Shown: positions 15,334-23,539, numbered from the stretch's first letter. The stretch is DNA of 38,303 bases from an uncultured Sphingomonas sp. (GCF_937871615.1 NZ_CALMPA010000066.1:1-38303), one strand, 5' to 3'. The notes: generated from the sequence alone by a model not told the origin. Numbers and translations: made by a program.

Positions 15334-15443
15334 ATCTCACTCCCGTATTCTGTCCCGTCCTTCGGATCGTCACGAAAGGACCACGCGGCGAGCCATGGCG
15401 CGGCGCGCCTGAACCTGCGGCAACGGCCCGTTCATCGGCACGC

Positions 15444-15471
15444 GATATCCACGATATCCACGTTATCCACA
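15444..15471 (+). promoter_or_regulatory. Tandem DnaA-box-like nonamers
   Basis: Three head-to-tail nonamers in 9-bp steps: GATATCCAC (15444), GATATCCAC (15453) and GTTATCCAC (15462). The last contains a perfect DnaA box TTATCCACA (15463-15471). Regular phasing of a perfect box with two degenerate ones is typical of DnaA binding arrays in origins or titration sites. Confidence 0.5.
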
Positions 15472-15656
15472 GCCGCCGACGCGCAATTCGCGCTTGGTGC
15501 GACTCGCGATTGATGACAGCATCCGTATTGCGGATTGATGAGGGGAATGGGGATAAAACTCCAGGAAATTCAGAAATTTGCTTCCGATGGATAGCCGGGC
15601 TGGTGGCGCGAGCAAACCGCCGGGCGATTGATCGGGAAGGGTGGCAGGCGATCCGG

Positions 15657-15665
15657 TTATCCACA
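15657..15665 (+). promoter_or_regulatory. Second perfect DnaA box
   Basis: TTATCCACA matches the DnaA-box consensus exactly and has the same orientation as the array 186 bp upstream. An AT-richer segment lies between the two sites. Confidence 0.45.
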
Positions 15666-15718
15666 GGTTCGAGGTGAAAGCTGACGAACCGGGAAGGCTG
15701 GCCACGCGACAGCCCGAA

Positions 15719-15756
15719 GGTATCCGGTGCGGCCCCTGACGGTCGCACCGGATACC
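15719..15756. repeat. Perfect 13-bp inverted repeat
   Basis: GGTATCCGGTGCG (15719-15731) and CGCACCGGATACC (15744-15756) are exact reverse complements around a 12-nt loop. There is no U-tract. A second stem GCGCGC-GTTTCG-GCGCGC (15785-15802) follows 28 nt later. Confidence 0.75.
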
Positions 15757-16075
15757 GGCTGCTGATGAAGCGGCCAACGGCAGAGCGCGCGTTTCGGCGC
15801 GCGGGATAGCCGGGCGATTGCAACCGACCGGACCGCCTCTCGGGGTGAGCGGGTGGCACGCAATGGCCGGCGCTGCGCAGACCGGCACCGTTCGCGGTGT
15901 ACAGGCGTGGCGCAGGTGGCGTGGCGAACGGAAAGGCACTGGCCTGCGGGCTCGCGGTCTCGTTCCCAACCACCACAAACGCGAAGCTCGCCGCGACGAG
16001 CGGCGAGTGGAGCAAGCCGTCGAAATCCGGCGCGGCGCCCCTTTCAGGGGAACAGTCGCGCAAGGTGCGGCGACA

Positions 16076-16103
16076 GGGGGATCGGCAGTAATGCCGGTCC
16101 CCC
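16076..16103. repeat. 12-bp hairpin with GTAA tetraloop
   Basis: GGGGGATCGGCA (16076-16087) pairs with TGCCGGTCCCCC (16092-16103), with one G-U-type mismatch and a GTAA (GNRA-class) tetraloop. TTTT follows at 16111-16114, so it could act as a terminator for plus-strand transcripts. A further perfect 8-bp stem GGTTGGCC/GGCCAACC lies at 16210-16233. Confidence 0.6.
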
Positions 16104-16436
16104 GAATGCGTTTTGGGGGGCGGGTGTGGTCGGGCGCACCACGGGGCGTCCGACGGCCTTATTGCGCGCCGGGATCGGGACGACGGGACGCCAAGTTCGT
16201 GGAAATTTCGGTTGGCCTTGCAAAGGGCCAACCTCGATCACGGCAGCGTCGCGGTCGCGCGGAGGAGCGGGCTTCTCCGCGCGATCGCTTGTGCGGCGGG
16301 CGGCTTGTGGCGCCATGCGGCGTCGCTGCGTCGATCAGGGTGATTGAGCGTCGCTCTCTCCTTGCTCCTTGCCTGACACCTCAATCCGCTCGGTCACGGC
16401 GTTGCCCTGAGCGAGTTTGAACCCTAGCCAGTCCGG

Positions 16437-17060
16437 ATGCCGCCTGAATTTCTGCCCGCTTTCGCCCCCTGGTTCGATCTCGTCGGGATCGCGGTGTTCG
16501 CCGCGTCGGGCGCGCTGGCGGCGGCGCGGCGCGCGCAGACGATGGTTACGCTCGCCTTCTTCGCGCTGATAACCGGCGTGGGCGGCGGCACGGTGCGCGA
16601 TCTGCTGATCGGGGCGCCGGTGTTCTGGGTGCATGACAGTCGCGCGGCGGCGGTGTGCCTGACGGTCGCGCTGGTGATCTGGTCGACGCCGGAGAAATGG
16701 TGGCGCGGCGCGGCGCTCGACTGGTTCGATGCGGTCGGGCTGGCGGCTTATGCGGTCTATGGCGCGGCGAAGGCGATCCGCTTCGGCGTGCCGCCGCTGC
16801 CGGCCGCGCTGATGGGGGTGATGACGGCGTGCGCCGGCGGCGTGATCCGCGACGTGGTGGCCGGGGTGCCCTCGATCATCATGCGCCCGGAGCTTTACGT
16901 CACCGCGGCTGCCCTGGCGGCGGCATCCTATGTCGTGCTCACGTTGCTCGGCCTGCCGCTCGTGCTCGCGGCGACGCTTTCCGCGCTCGCCGGATTCACC
17001 CTGCGCGCCGCCGCGATCCGTTTCCGTCTGGCGCTGCCCGCATATCGCGGGCGGCGCTGA
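16437..17060 (+). CDS. Trimeric intracellular cation channel (TRIC/UPF0126) family membrane protein
   Basis: A 207-aa inner-membrane protein with about seven hydrophobic helices in two related halves. The halves carry the repeated motif GGGTVRDLLIG (49-59) and AGGVIRDVVAG (133-143), the signature of the UPF0126 family now linked to TRIC cation channels. The charged tail RFRLALPAYRGRR ends the protein. The ATG at 16437 starts directly before the first helix. It is convergent with the GNAT gene, whose stop is 9 nt away. The physiological ion is not known from sequence. Confidence 0.9.
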   Translation: MPPEFLPAFAPWFDLVGIAVFAASGALAAARRAQTMVTLAFFALITGVGGGTVRDLLIGAPVFWVHDSRAAAVCLTVALVIWSTPEKWWRGAALDWFDAVGLAAYAVYGAAKAIRFGVPPLPAALMGVMTACAGGVIRDVVAGVPSIIMRPELYVTAAALAAASYVVLTLLGLPLVLAATLSALAGFTLRAAAIRFRLALPAYRGRR

Positions 17061-17069
17061 GCGCGAGGG

Positions 17070-17633
17070 TCAGAGGCGGACCACGCCTGTTTCGGTGAAC
17101 GGGCGCGGCTCGGTCGGCGGGGTCACGCTGTCGTTCAGCGAACATTGCCAGAAGCCGACATCGATCCAGCGCCCCTGCTTGTAACCAATCTCGCGGTAGA
17201 CCCCGGCGCGGCGGAACCCCACCGCCTCATGGAGCGAGATCGACCCGTCATTGGGAAGCGACAGCACCCCGATCGCCTGGGTGAAGCCCTGCGCGCGCAG
17301 CGTGTCGATCAGCGCCTCGTACAGCAGCCGCCCGACGCCTTGCCCCTGCACCGAACCGGAAACGTAGATCGATGTTTCGACGACATAGCGATATGCTGGG
17401 CGATCGCGAAAGCGCGTGGCATAGGCATAGGCGACCACGCCGGAATCATCGCCCTCGCCGGAAGTGGCGACGAGCCATGGATAGAGGCCCTTCGATGCCG
17501 CGATCCGCGCGCGCATCGCCCGCGCATCCGGCGCGTCGTTTTCGAACGATACCGTGCCTGAGAGGACATAAGGGGCATAGATCGCGGCGATGGCGGCGGC
17601 GTCTTCGGGTTTGGCGGGCCGGATGACGATCAA
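17070..17633 (-). CDS. GNAT N-acetyltransferase (phosphinothricin acetyltransferase-like)
   Basis: A 187-aa acetyl-CoA-dependent N-acetyltransferase of the Pat type. The N-terminal IRPAKPEDAAAIAAIYAPYVL, the central YVVETSIYVSGSVQGQGVGRLLYEALI (acetyl-CoA loop QGQGVG) and the late HEAVGFRRAGVYREIGYKQGRWIDV are family hallmarks. A TTG at 17633 is chosen as start: it begins exactly at the conserved IVIRPA strand and has a GGGAG site 7 nt upstream. An ATG at 17690 would add 19 residues unlike the family. The substrate could be an amino acid analogue or methionine sulfoximine; unproven. Confidence 0.83.
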   Translation of the reverse strand: MIVIRPAKPEDAAAIAAIYAPYVLSGTVSFENDAPDARAMRARIAASKGLYPWLVATSGEGDDSGVVAYAYATRFRDRPAYRYVVETSIYVSGSVQGQGVGRLLYEALIDTLRAQGFTQAIGVLSLPNDGSISLHEAVGFRRAGVYREIGYKQGRWIDVGFWQCSLNDSVTPPTEPRPFTETGVVRL

Positions 17634-17733
17634 AGCGGGGCTCCCTCGATATCTGCTGATGGCGCTATCGGGACATGGCGCGCGGGGCAACCGCGGAACA
17701 GGGCGTTCATACGCGCGCGATCACAACGCCGTG

Positions 17734-18207
17734 TCATAGGCTGACGGCGTAACTGTGCGCATCGAAGCTCTGCCCGGTGCGCCCGCGATAATAGTCGCGC
17801 CGTTCGCCCACCTTGGCGAAGCCATGCGCGGTATAGAGCGCGACCCCCTCGTTCCCGGCGCGGACTTCAAGATGAAGCTTCTTCACATTGCGCGCCCGTG
17901 CATCGGCGATCACCCCGCGCAACAGCGCCGCCCCGATCCCGCGCCGGCGAAATGCGGGGCGGACGGCGATCAGCAGCAATTCCGCTTCATCGAGGATCGC
18001 GCGGGACAATGCGAAGCCCGCGACCTCGCCCTCGACGCGCGCCAGCGTCAGCCATACACCGGGCATGGCTAGGATGCCGAGGCACTGGCCATGGGTCCAC
18101 GCCTCGCCGAAACGCGGATCGAACGCTTCGGCCATGACGCTGTCGATCGCGGTGATATCCGTCGCGGCGCCCGAAACCAGCTCAACCATGCGCAGCGATG
18201 CGCTCAT
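17734..18207 (-). CDS. rimI: Ribosomal protein S18 alanine N-acetyltransferase-like GNAT
   Basis: A 157-aa GNAT protein. The core reads LLLIAVRPAFRRRGIGAALLRGVIADARARNVKKLHLEVRAGNEGVALYTAHGFAKVGERRDYY, with the acetyl-CoA loop RRRGIG and the RimI-typical LEVRAGNEGVALYTAHGF. The C-terminus lacks the usual end of the E. coli protein, but the family placement is clear. It overlaps tsaB by 4 nt on the same strand, the standard tsaB-rimI gene pair. It is expected to acetylate the N-terminus of S18 or other proteins. Confidence 0.88.
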   Translation of the reverse strand: MSASLRMVELVSGAATDITAIDSVMAEAFDPRFGEAWTHGQCLGILAMPGVWLTLARVEGEVAGFALSRAILDEAELLLIAVRPAFRRRGIGAALLRGVIADARARNVKKLHLEVRAGNEGVALYTAHGFAKVGERRDYYRGRTGQSFDAHSYAVSL

Positions 18208-18815
18208 GCCGGGAGCTTGGCATCCGGCGCGCGACCATAGAGCGGGCGCGCCGGAAGGCTGGCAAGCTCGTCGGGCAGCAGCACCGCGCGCGCGGCCTGC
18301 GGCAAGGTGTCATGTAGCGTCAGGCCGGGATCGAGCGGGGCGAGCCAGCGTACACCGCTGCCGATCGCCGGACGACCGCCGAGCGCGGCCAGCGCCTCCG
18401 CCGGCGGGAGGGAGCGCAACGTGTCTTGCGCGACAAGGGGCGCGGCGAAGCTCTGCATGAACACCTCACCGTGCCCTCCTTCCAGCACGACCGCAAGCGG
18501 TGCGCGCACGCCATCCGCGATCGCCGCGGCGGCGATGAGCGCGGTTGAGCTATAGCCCGCGACCGATGCGCCCCAACCGAGCGCCAGCCCGCGCGCCGCG
18601 GCGATCCCGACGCGGATGCCCGTGAAGCTGCCCGGCCCGACATCGACCAGGATGCGCGGCGCGCGGCCACCATCGGCCAGTTCCGCGATCATCGTGACCA
18701 GCCGCTCGGCATGGCCGCGCCCGACAACCTCGTGACGCGAATCGATCGTGCGCCCATCCTCGATCAGCGCGACCGAACAGGCCGCGGTTGCCGTGTCGAT
18801 TACCAGCGTGCGCAT
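18204..18815 (-). CDS. tsaB: tRNA threonylcarbamoyladenosine biosynthesis protein TsaB
   Basis: A 203-aa ASKHA-fold protein that acts as the partner of TsaD in making t6A37 of ANN-decoding tRNAs. The N-terminal LVIDTATAACSVALIEDG, HAERLVTMIAEL and VDVGPGSFTGIRVGIAAARGLALG are diagnostic. The length is slightly shorter than the E. coli protein (231 aa), as is common in alphaproteobacteria. It is followed by rimI with a 4-nt overlap and preceded by the nitroreductase gene 18 nt away, so all three may share a transcript. Confidence 0.93.
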   Translation of the reverse strand: MRTLVIDTATAACSVALIEDGRTIDSRHEVVGRGHAERLVTMIAELADGGRAPRILVDVGPGSFTGIRVGIAAARGLALGWGASVAGYSSTALIAAAAIADGVRAPLAVVLEGGHGEVFMQSFAAPLVAQDTLRSLPPAEALAALGGRPAIGSGVRWLAPLDPGLTLHDTLPQAARAVLLPDELASLPARPLYGRAPDAKLPA

Positions 18816-18833
18816 CTTAGCCTGCCCGTGCGT

Positions 18834-19427
18834 TCACGCGATCCGGTTGAACTTCTCGAACGACGGGCGCGGCGATCGCGCGAAGATCGTCGCCGGATCG
18901 CCGTGCCCGAGGGTCGAGATGAAATTGGCGCGCACCGAAGGTTGGTCGGCGAAGAAGGCCGCTTCCACCGCCGCCGCATCAAAGCCGGACATCGGCCCGG
19001 TATCGAGCCCGAGCGCGCGCGCGGCCATGATGAAATAGCCGCCCTGCAACGAGGAATTGCGGAAAGCGTGCGATTCGCGCAGCGGTTCGTTGCCGTCGAA
19101 CCACGATTTCGCATCGGTGTGCGGGAACAGTTCGGGCAGATATTCGTGGAAATTGATGTCCATGCCGATCACGACGCTGACCGGCGCTTTCAGCACCTTG
19201 GCCCGGTTCCCTTCCGCGCAGGCGGCGGCGAGGTTCGCCTTGGCCTCGTCCGTCACGCACCACACGAGCCGCGCTGGAAGCTGGTTGGCCGAAGTCGGCC
19301 CCATCTTCATCAGATCCCAGATGGCGCGCAGTTCGGCCTCGGAGACGGGTTGATCGGTATAGCCGTTATAGGTGCGGGCGGTGCGGAAAAGCTGGTCGAG
19401 CGCAGCATCGTCGAGCGGTTTGGTCAT
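18834..19427 (-). CDS. Malonic semialdehyde reductase/nitroreductase family protein (RutE-like)
   Basis: A 197-aa flavin-dependent NAD(P)H oxidoreductase. The start DAALDQLFRTARTYNGYTDQPVSEAELRAIWDLMKMGPTSANQ is the signature of the RutE/HadB branch of the nitroreductase superfamily. RutE reduces malonic semialdehyde from uracil breakdown to 3-hydroxypropionate, but no other rut gene is near, so the substrate here is uncertain. The conserved FMN segment SSLQGGYFIMAARALGLDTGPMSGFD and the final FEKFNRI are present. Confidence 0.85.
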   Translation of the reverse strand: MTKPLDDAALDQLFRTARTYNGYTDQPVSEAELRAIWDLMKMGPTSANQLPARLVWCVTDEAKANLAAACAEGNRAKVLKAPVSVVIGMDINFHEYLPELFPHTDAKSWFDGNEPLRESHAFRNSSLQGGYFIMAARALGLDTGPMSGFDAAAVEAAFFADQPSVRANFISTLGHGDPATIFARSPRPSFEKFNRIA

Positions 19428-19485
19428 CGCGAGCGGCTATAGCGTCGCTAGCACTTGCGCGTCGATAGCGCCGACGGGAGACGCA

Positions 19486-19515
19486 ATGTTTCTGTTCGCG
19501 GCCTTGTGCGGATAA
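19486..19515 (+). CDS. Possible 9-codon leader ORF upstream of fdhD
   Basis: An ATG with a GGGAG site 5 nt upstream (19476-19480) opens a 9-codon frame, MFLFAALCG, ending TAA 9 nt before the fdhD ATG. fdhD has its own AAGGTGG site overlapping the end of this frame. The spacing would allow translational coupling. A frame this short can arise by chance, so this is only a candidate. Confidence 0.3.
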   Translation: MFLFAALCG

Positions 19516-19524
19516 GGTGGTCGC

Positions 19525-20310
19525 ATGGCCGAACGAACCCGCATCCTTGTCGATTTCGCGCATATTCCCGCGTCGGGCGCGCAATCCGGCGTGGCGCGCG
19601 CGGTGGCCGTGGAGCGGCCGATCGCGATCGAATTCAACGGCATCGGCTATGCGGTGATGATGGCGACGCCGGCGGACCTCGCGGATTTCGCGAGCGGCTT
19701 CGCCTTCACCGAACGGCTGATAACCAGCGCCGACCAGATCCGCGCCATCGACCATCTGGCGCGCGACGATGGCGAGTTGCTGCGCGTTACGCTGGCCGCG
19801 GAATGCGCCGAGGCGGTGGCGGCGCGCGCGCGCCATCGCATCGCCGAATCGTCGTGCGGGCTGTGCGGGATCGAAAATCTCGCGCAGGCGATCCGCCCGC
19901 TGCCGATGATTCAGGCCCAGCCCCACGCCGCCCCGGATGCGATATTCCGCGCGCTCGCCGCGCTTTCCGCGCATCAGCCGCTCAATCGGGAAACGGGCGC
20001 GGTCCATGCGGCGGCGCGATGCGCGGCGGACGGCACGGTGATCGCGGTGCGCGAGGATGTCGGGCGGCACAATGCGTTCGACAAGCTGATCGGCGCGATG
20101 CTGCGCGATGGGGCCGGGTGGGACGGGGGCTTCGCGCTGCTCAGTTCGCGCTGTTCCTATGAACTGGTCGAGAAAGCGGCGTTGGCTGGCTGCCCGCAAC
20201 TAGTAACGATCTCCGCCCCCACCAGCCTGGCGATCGAACGCGCGCGCGCGTCCGGGCTGAAGCTCACCGTGCTCGCGCGGGCCGATGCGATGCTGGAACT
20301 GGAGGCGTGA
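19525..20310 (+). CDS. fdhD: Formate dehydrogenase accessory sulfurtransferase FdhD
   Basis: A 261-aa FdhD that passes sulfur to the bis-MGD molybdenum cofactor of formate dehydrogenase. The essential cysteine motif reads SSCGLCG, with C111 and C114. Other marks are EFNGIGYAVMMATPADLADFASGFAFTE (37-64), REDVGRHNAFDKLIG and the C-terminal SYELVEKAALAGCPQLVTISAPTSLAIERA. No formate dehydrogenase gene lies in the window. The mobA-like gene overlaps its end by 4 nt, so the two cofactor genes are one operon. Confidence 0.95.
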   Translation: MAERTRILVDFAHIPASGAQSGVARAVAVERPIAIEFNGIGYAVMMATPADLADFASGFAFTERLITSADQIRAIDHLARDDGELLRVTLAAECAEAVAARARHRIAESSCGLCGIENLAQAIRPLPMIQAQPHAAPDAIFRALAALSAHQPLNRETGAVHAAARCAADGTVIAVREDVGRHNAFDKLIGAMLRDGAGWDGGFALLSSRCSYELVEKAALAGCPQLVTISAPTSLAIERARASGLKLTVLARADAMLELEA

Positions 20311-20846
20311 AACTGCTCGGCGTGGTGTTGGCGGGTGGTGAATCGAGGCGCTTCGGCAGCGACAAGGCGCGGGCGCTGATCGATGGGATGGCGCTCGCGG
20401 AACATGCGCGCGCGGCGCTGGCGCCGTTCGTGGCCGAGGCGGAGGAAAGCGGGAGCGGGGGCATCGCCGATCGACCGGCGGCTGGGCTGGGGCCGCTGGG
20501 TGGCATCTGCGGCGCGCTGCATCACGCGCGCACGCGTGGCTATGACGCGATACTGACGATCGGGTGCGACACGCCGTTCGTACCGATCGAAACGCTGATG
20601 GCGCTGGCCGACGCGCGCGGTGCGGCCTTTGTCGCCGACACCCCGATCATCGGGCGCTGGCCGGTCGCGCTCGTCGAACCGCTTGAACGCCATCTCACGC
20701 ATTGCGAGGATCGCTCGATGCGGTGCTGGTGCGCGCTGATCGGCGCGACGCCGCTCGATGCGCCGCCGATCGCCAATATCAACCGCCCGGCGGACCTCGC
20801 CGCGCTTAATCCGCTGGATAAGGCGAGGGGCCGCCTTCGGCAATAA
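20307..20846 (+). CDS. mobA: Molybdenum cofactor guanylyltransferase
   Basis: A 179-aa MobA that attaches GMP to molybdopterin to form MGD. The nucleotide-binding LLGVVLAGGESRRFGSDKA (3-21) and the metal-binding TIGCDTPFVP (85-94) are visible, and IANINRPADLAAL near the end is typical (N-x-N-T/R-P-x-D-L). It starts at a GTG that overlaps the fdhD stop (GTGA), with GGAGG directly upstream. It is convergent with the DUF885 gene, overlapping it by 41 nt at the 3' ends. Confidence 0.9.
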   Translation: MKLLGVVLAGGESRRFGSDKARALIDGMALAEHARAALAPFVAEAEESGSGGIADRPAAGLGPLGGICGALHHARTRGYDAILTIGCDTPFVPIETLMALADARGAAFVADTPIIGRWPVALVEPLERHLTHCEDRSMRCWCALIGATPLDAPPIANINRPADLAALNPLDKARGRLRQ

Positions 20847-22548
20847 AGCGATCGACCCGTGCGTCCAGCACCGGCAGCGGCACCGATCCGAGCGACAGCA
20901 CCATGTCGTGGAAATTGCGGATATCGAATTTCGGCCCCAGTGCCTTTTCGGCCTTCGCGCGCGCCCTCAGGACCGTCAGTTCGCCGAGATAGTAAGACAG
21001 CGCCTGGCCCGGCCAGCCGATGTAGCGATCCACCTCGGTCATGATCTCGTGATCCGATAGCGCGGTATTGTCGTGGAGGAATTGCTGCGCCTGTTCGCGC
21101 GTCCAGCCTTTGGTGTGGATGCCGGTATCCACCACCAGCCGCGCCGCGCGCCACATCTGGTATGACAGCATCCCGAACCGCTCATAGGGCGTGCGATAGA
21201 AGCCCATTTCGTCGCCCAACCGCTCGGTATAAAGCGCCCAGCCTTCGCCATAGGCCGAGATATAACTGTTGCGGCGGAACGGCTTCAGTTCCTTGTTCTC
21301 GGCGGCGAGCGGCATCTGGAACGCGTGGCCCGGCGCGCTTTCGTGCAGCGTCAGCGCGGGCAACTGGATCAGCGAGCGCGACGGCAGATCATAAGTGTTG
21401 ACCAGATACACGCCCGGTCCGCCGCGCCCGGCGGTGTAATAAGGCGCGATCGCGGGCGGCACCTCCCTGATCGCGAACCGCTGGCGCGGCAGCCGGCCGA
21501 ACCATTTCGCAGCCATCCCGTCGAAGCGTTTGGCGTGCCACGCCGCCTCCTTCATCAACTGATCGGCGGTGCTCGGATGGAATTGCGGGTCGGTCCGCAG
21601 GAATTTCAGGAACTGGGGCAGATCGCCGCTGAACCCGGCATCGGCCTTCACCTGCTCCATCTCGGCGCGGATCTTGGCGACTTCGGACAGGCCGAGCCGA
21701 TGAATCTCGTCCGGCGTCATGTTCGTCGTGGTGTAAACCCGGATGCGGCTTTGGTAATAAGCCGCGCCGCCCGGATATTTATCCGCGCCCAACTGCTTCG
21801 TCAGGCCGGGGAAATAGCTGTCACGCAGGAAGGCAAGCAGCGCGCGGTGCGCGGGGATCACCTGTTCCGCGATCACCTTGCGGGCGGCGGCGCGCAATTC
21901 GTCCTGCGTGGCCTGCGGCATGGTTGCGGGCAATCTGGTGAAGGGCCGGTAATAAGGAACCTTGGTGATATCGGATGCCGTGGCGATATCGGCGACGCCT
22001 TTCTCCCGGCCCTGCATCACGATCGCGGGCGGGGTGAAGCCGCGCGCGAGGCCGGCTTTCATATTGTCGGTTTCCTGCGCGAAGAAGCGCGGGATATCGC
22101 CGAGCCAAGACAGATAGGCGCGATAATCCCGCTCGCCGTTCGCAAAATCGCCTTGCGCGGCGGAGGTGAGATCGGACCAGAAGGCGCTGTCGCCGTTCAC
22201 CGGCTTTTCCCATTCGCGGAACGTCTCGTCGTCGATCTGGCTGGCGATCTGCTGGCGATAGACCTGCCAGTCGGTCAGCGTGTCGGGCGAAAGCCGTGCA
22301 GTGTCGATCGCATCGAGCTTCGCCAGCACGCCCTGCCAATAGGCGAGGCGGCGGGCGTGGGTGGCCGCCGAATCGTTGGCGATATGCGCCTGCACCGTGC
22401 CGGGCGCGCGCTCGGCGATCCCCTCATGCTGGCGCCACGCCCATTCGTCCTGCCAGATGCGGTCGAACTGACGGTCGGTCGCGGTGGGAACCGGGGCGGG
22501 AGCGGCGGCGATCAGCAGCAGGGCCGCCGGAATGAGCGAATGGCGCAT
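20806..22548 (-). CDS. DUF885 family exported metallopeptidase-like protein
   Basis: A 580-aa protein with a signal peptide (MRHSLIPAALLLIAAAPAPVP) and a DUF885 body. The zinc-type motif HESAPGH lies at about 402-408, preceded by LIQLPALTL and followed by SAYGEGWALYTERLGDEMG with the likely third glutamate ligand. DUF885 proteins are related to zincin carboxypeptidases and are usually periplasmic; the natural substrate is unknown. The ATG at 22548 gives the most compact signal peptide; 22557 is an alternative start. The 3' end overlaps mobA. Confidence 0.87.
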   Translation of the reverse strand: MRHSLIPAALLLIAAAPAPVPTATDRQFDRIWQDEWAWRQHEGIAERAPGTVQAHIANDSAATHARRLAYWQGVLAKLDAIDTARLSPDTLTDWQVYRQQIASQIDDETFREWEKPVNGDSAFWSDLTSAAQGDFANGERDYRAYLSWLGDIPRFFAQETDNMKAGLARGFTPPAIVMQGREKGVADIATASDITKVPYYRPFTRLPATMPQATQDELRAAARKVIAEQVIPAHRALLAFLRDSYFPGLTKQLGADKYPGGAAYYQSRIRVYTTTNMTPDEIHRLGLSEVAKIRAEMEQVKADAGFSGDLPQFLKFLRTDPQFHPSTADQLMKEAAWHAKRFDGMAAKWFGRLPRQRFAIREVPPAIAPYYTAGRGGPGVYLVNTYDLPSRSLIQLPALTLHESAPGHAFQMPLAAENKELKPFRRNSYISAYGEGWALYTERLGDEMGFYRTPYERFGMLSYQMWRAARLVVDTGIHTKGWTREQAQQFLHDNTALSDHEIMTEVDRYIGWPGQALSYYLGELTVLRARAKAEKALGPKFDIRNFHDMVLSLGSVPLPVLDARVDRFIAEGGPSPYPAD

Positions 22549-22588
22549 ATGCGGCATCGTGGCGGAACCGCGCGCGCGCATCAAGCCG

Positions 22589-23539
22589 TCAGCCAGGTAT
22601 CATGGCGACGCGCGTTTCCTCGATATGCCGGCGATGTTCGCGCCAGACGATATAAAGCCCCGATGCGATGATGATCGGCGCGCCGATCCAGGTCGCCGGG
22701 GTCGGCAGGCTGCCGAACAGCAGGAAGCCGAGCAATGTCGCCCACAGGAGAGCGGTATAATCCATCGGCACCACCACGCTGACCGCGCCGAGATGCAGCG
22801 AACGCGTCATCGCGATCTGCGCCAGCCCGCCGATCAGCCCGATCGCGAGCAACGCCGCCCAGACATGCGGCGCATGGCCCTGCGCGACGAACGCATAGAC
22901 GATGGCGAGCGGCGGCAGCGACAGGAAGGAAAACCAGAACACGGTGGTCAGCCCCGTTTCCGTCTTGCCGATCGTGCGCAACAGGATCGAGACGCCCGCG
23001 CTGAGCGATGCAGCGCCCAGCCCGGTCATCACGCCCAGCGCCGGGATATGGCCGCTGCCTGGCTGGGTGACGATCAGCACGCCGGCGAATCCGGCGAGCA
23101 CCGCCAGCCAGCGCCGCCAGCCGGTCGGCTCATAGAGAACCAGCGCGCCGAGAATCGTCGCGAAGATCGGCATCGAGAAACCGATCGTCGTCGATTCGGC
23201 GAGCGGCAGCAGCATGACGGTGGCGAAGTTGAGGGTCATTGACGAAAGGCCCATGGCGCAACGCAGGCCATGCGCGCCGATCCGCCGCGTGCGGAGCGAG
23301 GCGAGGCCGGGGCCGCGCGCGACGATCGCGCCGACGAGCAAGGTGGCCCCGAATTGCCGCCAGAACATGATTTCGCCAAGCGTCGCGCCCCCGGCTTCGG
23401 CCAGCTTGATCGCGGCGTTCATCGCCCCGAACAGCGCGACAGAGGCGAGCCGCAACATGATGGCCGTCAGCACCGGGGAGCGGGCCTCCTTCGTGCCCGG
23501 CGCGCCGCGATCGCTGATTGTCTGCCCCCCGGTTTCCAT
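22589..23539 (-). CDS. EamA/DMT family transporter
   Basis: A 316-aa inner-membrane protein with ten predicted hydrophobic helices in two EamA repeats, of the drug/metabolite transporter superfamily. First-repeat marks are RLASVALFGAMNAAIKLAE and FWRQFGATLLVGAIV. The segment LPLAESTTIGFSMPIFATILGALVLYE is characteristic of S-adenosylmethionine and RarD-type exporters, but the substrate is not predictable. The ATG at 23539 is used because upstream sequence in this frame is antisense to proS. It is divergent from proS with an 81-nt gap. Confidence 0.9.
   Translation of the reverse strand: METGGQTISDRGAPGTKEARSPVLTAIMLRLASVALFGAMNAAIKLAEAGGATLGEIMFWRQFGATLLVGAIVARGPGLASLRTRRIGAHGLRCAMGLSSMTLNFATVMLLPLAESTTIGFSMPIFATILGALVLYEPTGWRRWLAVLAGFAGVLIVTQPGSGHIPALGVMTGLGAASLSAGVSILLRTIGKTETGLTTVFWFSFLSLPPLAIVYAFVAQGHAPHVWAALLAIGLIGGLAQIAMTRSLHLGAVSVVVPMDYTALLWATLLGFLLFGSLPTPATWIGAPIIIASGLYIVWREHRRHIEETRVAMIPG

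Larger units (their letters stand above)
15334..16436. other. 1.1-kb region without convincing genes
   Basis: The longest gene-free stretch of the window. Open frames exist on both strands (for example 15326-16231 minus and 15818-16420 plus), but their translations are arginine/proline-rich, lack recognisable domains and have no good ribosome sites, so they look non-coding. The region holds DnaA-box-like nonamers (15444-15471 and 15657-15665), an AT-richer stretch at about 15535-15585, and many inverted repeats. The phrase GCCGGGC recurs with neighbours in common at about 15594, 15620 and 15809. Whether it is an origin-like locus, a structured RNA or decayed sequence cannot be decided from sequence. 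Confidence 0.6.

Noticed and set aside
15326-16231. A 301-aa minus-strand frame in the gene-free region.
   Set aside because: The translation is rich in R, P and S with no domain, no good ribosome site and overlapping frames on both strands. It also overlaps the start of the glycine-zipper gene.
15818-16420. A 200-aa plus-strand frame in the gene-free region.
   Set aside because: Low-complexity arginine/glycine-rich translation interrupted by hairpins; no start signal. Considered non-coding.
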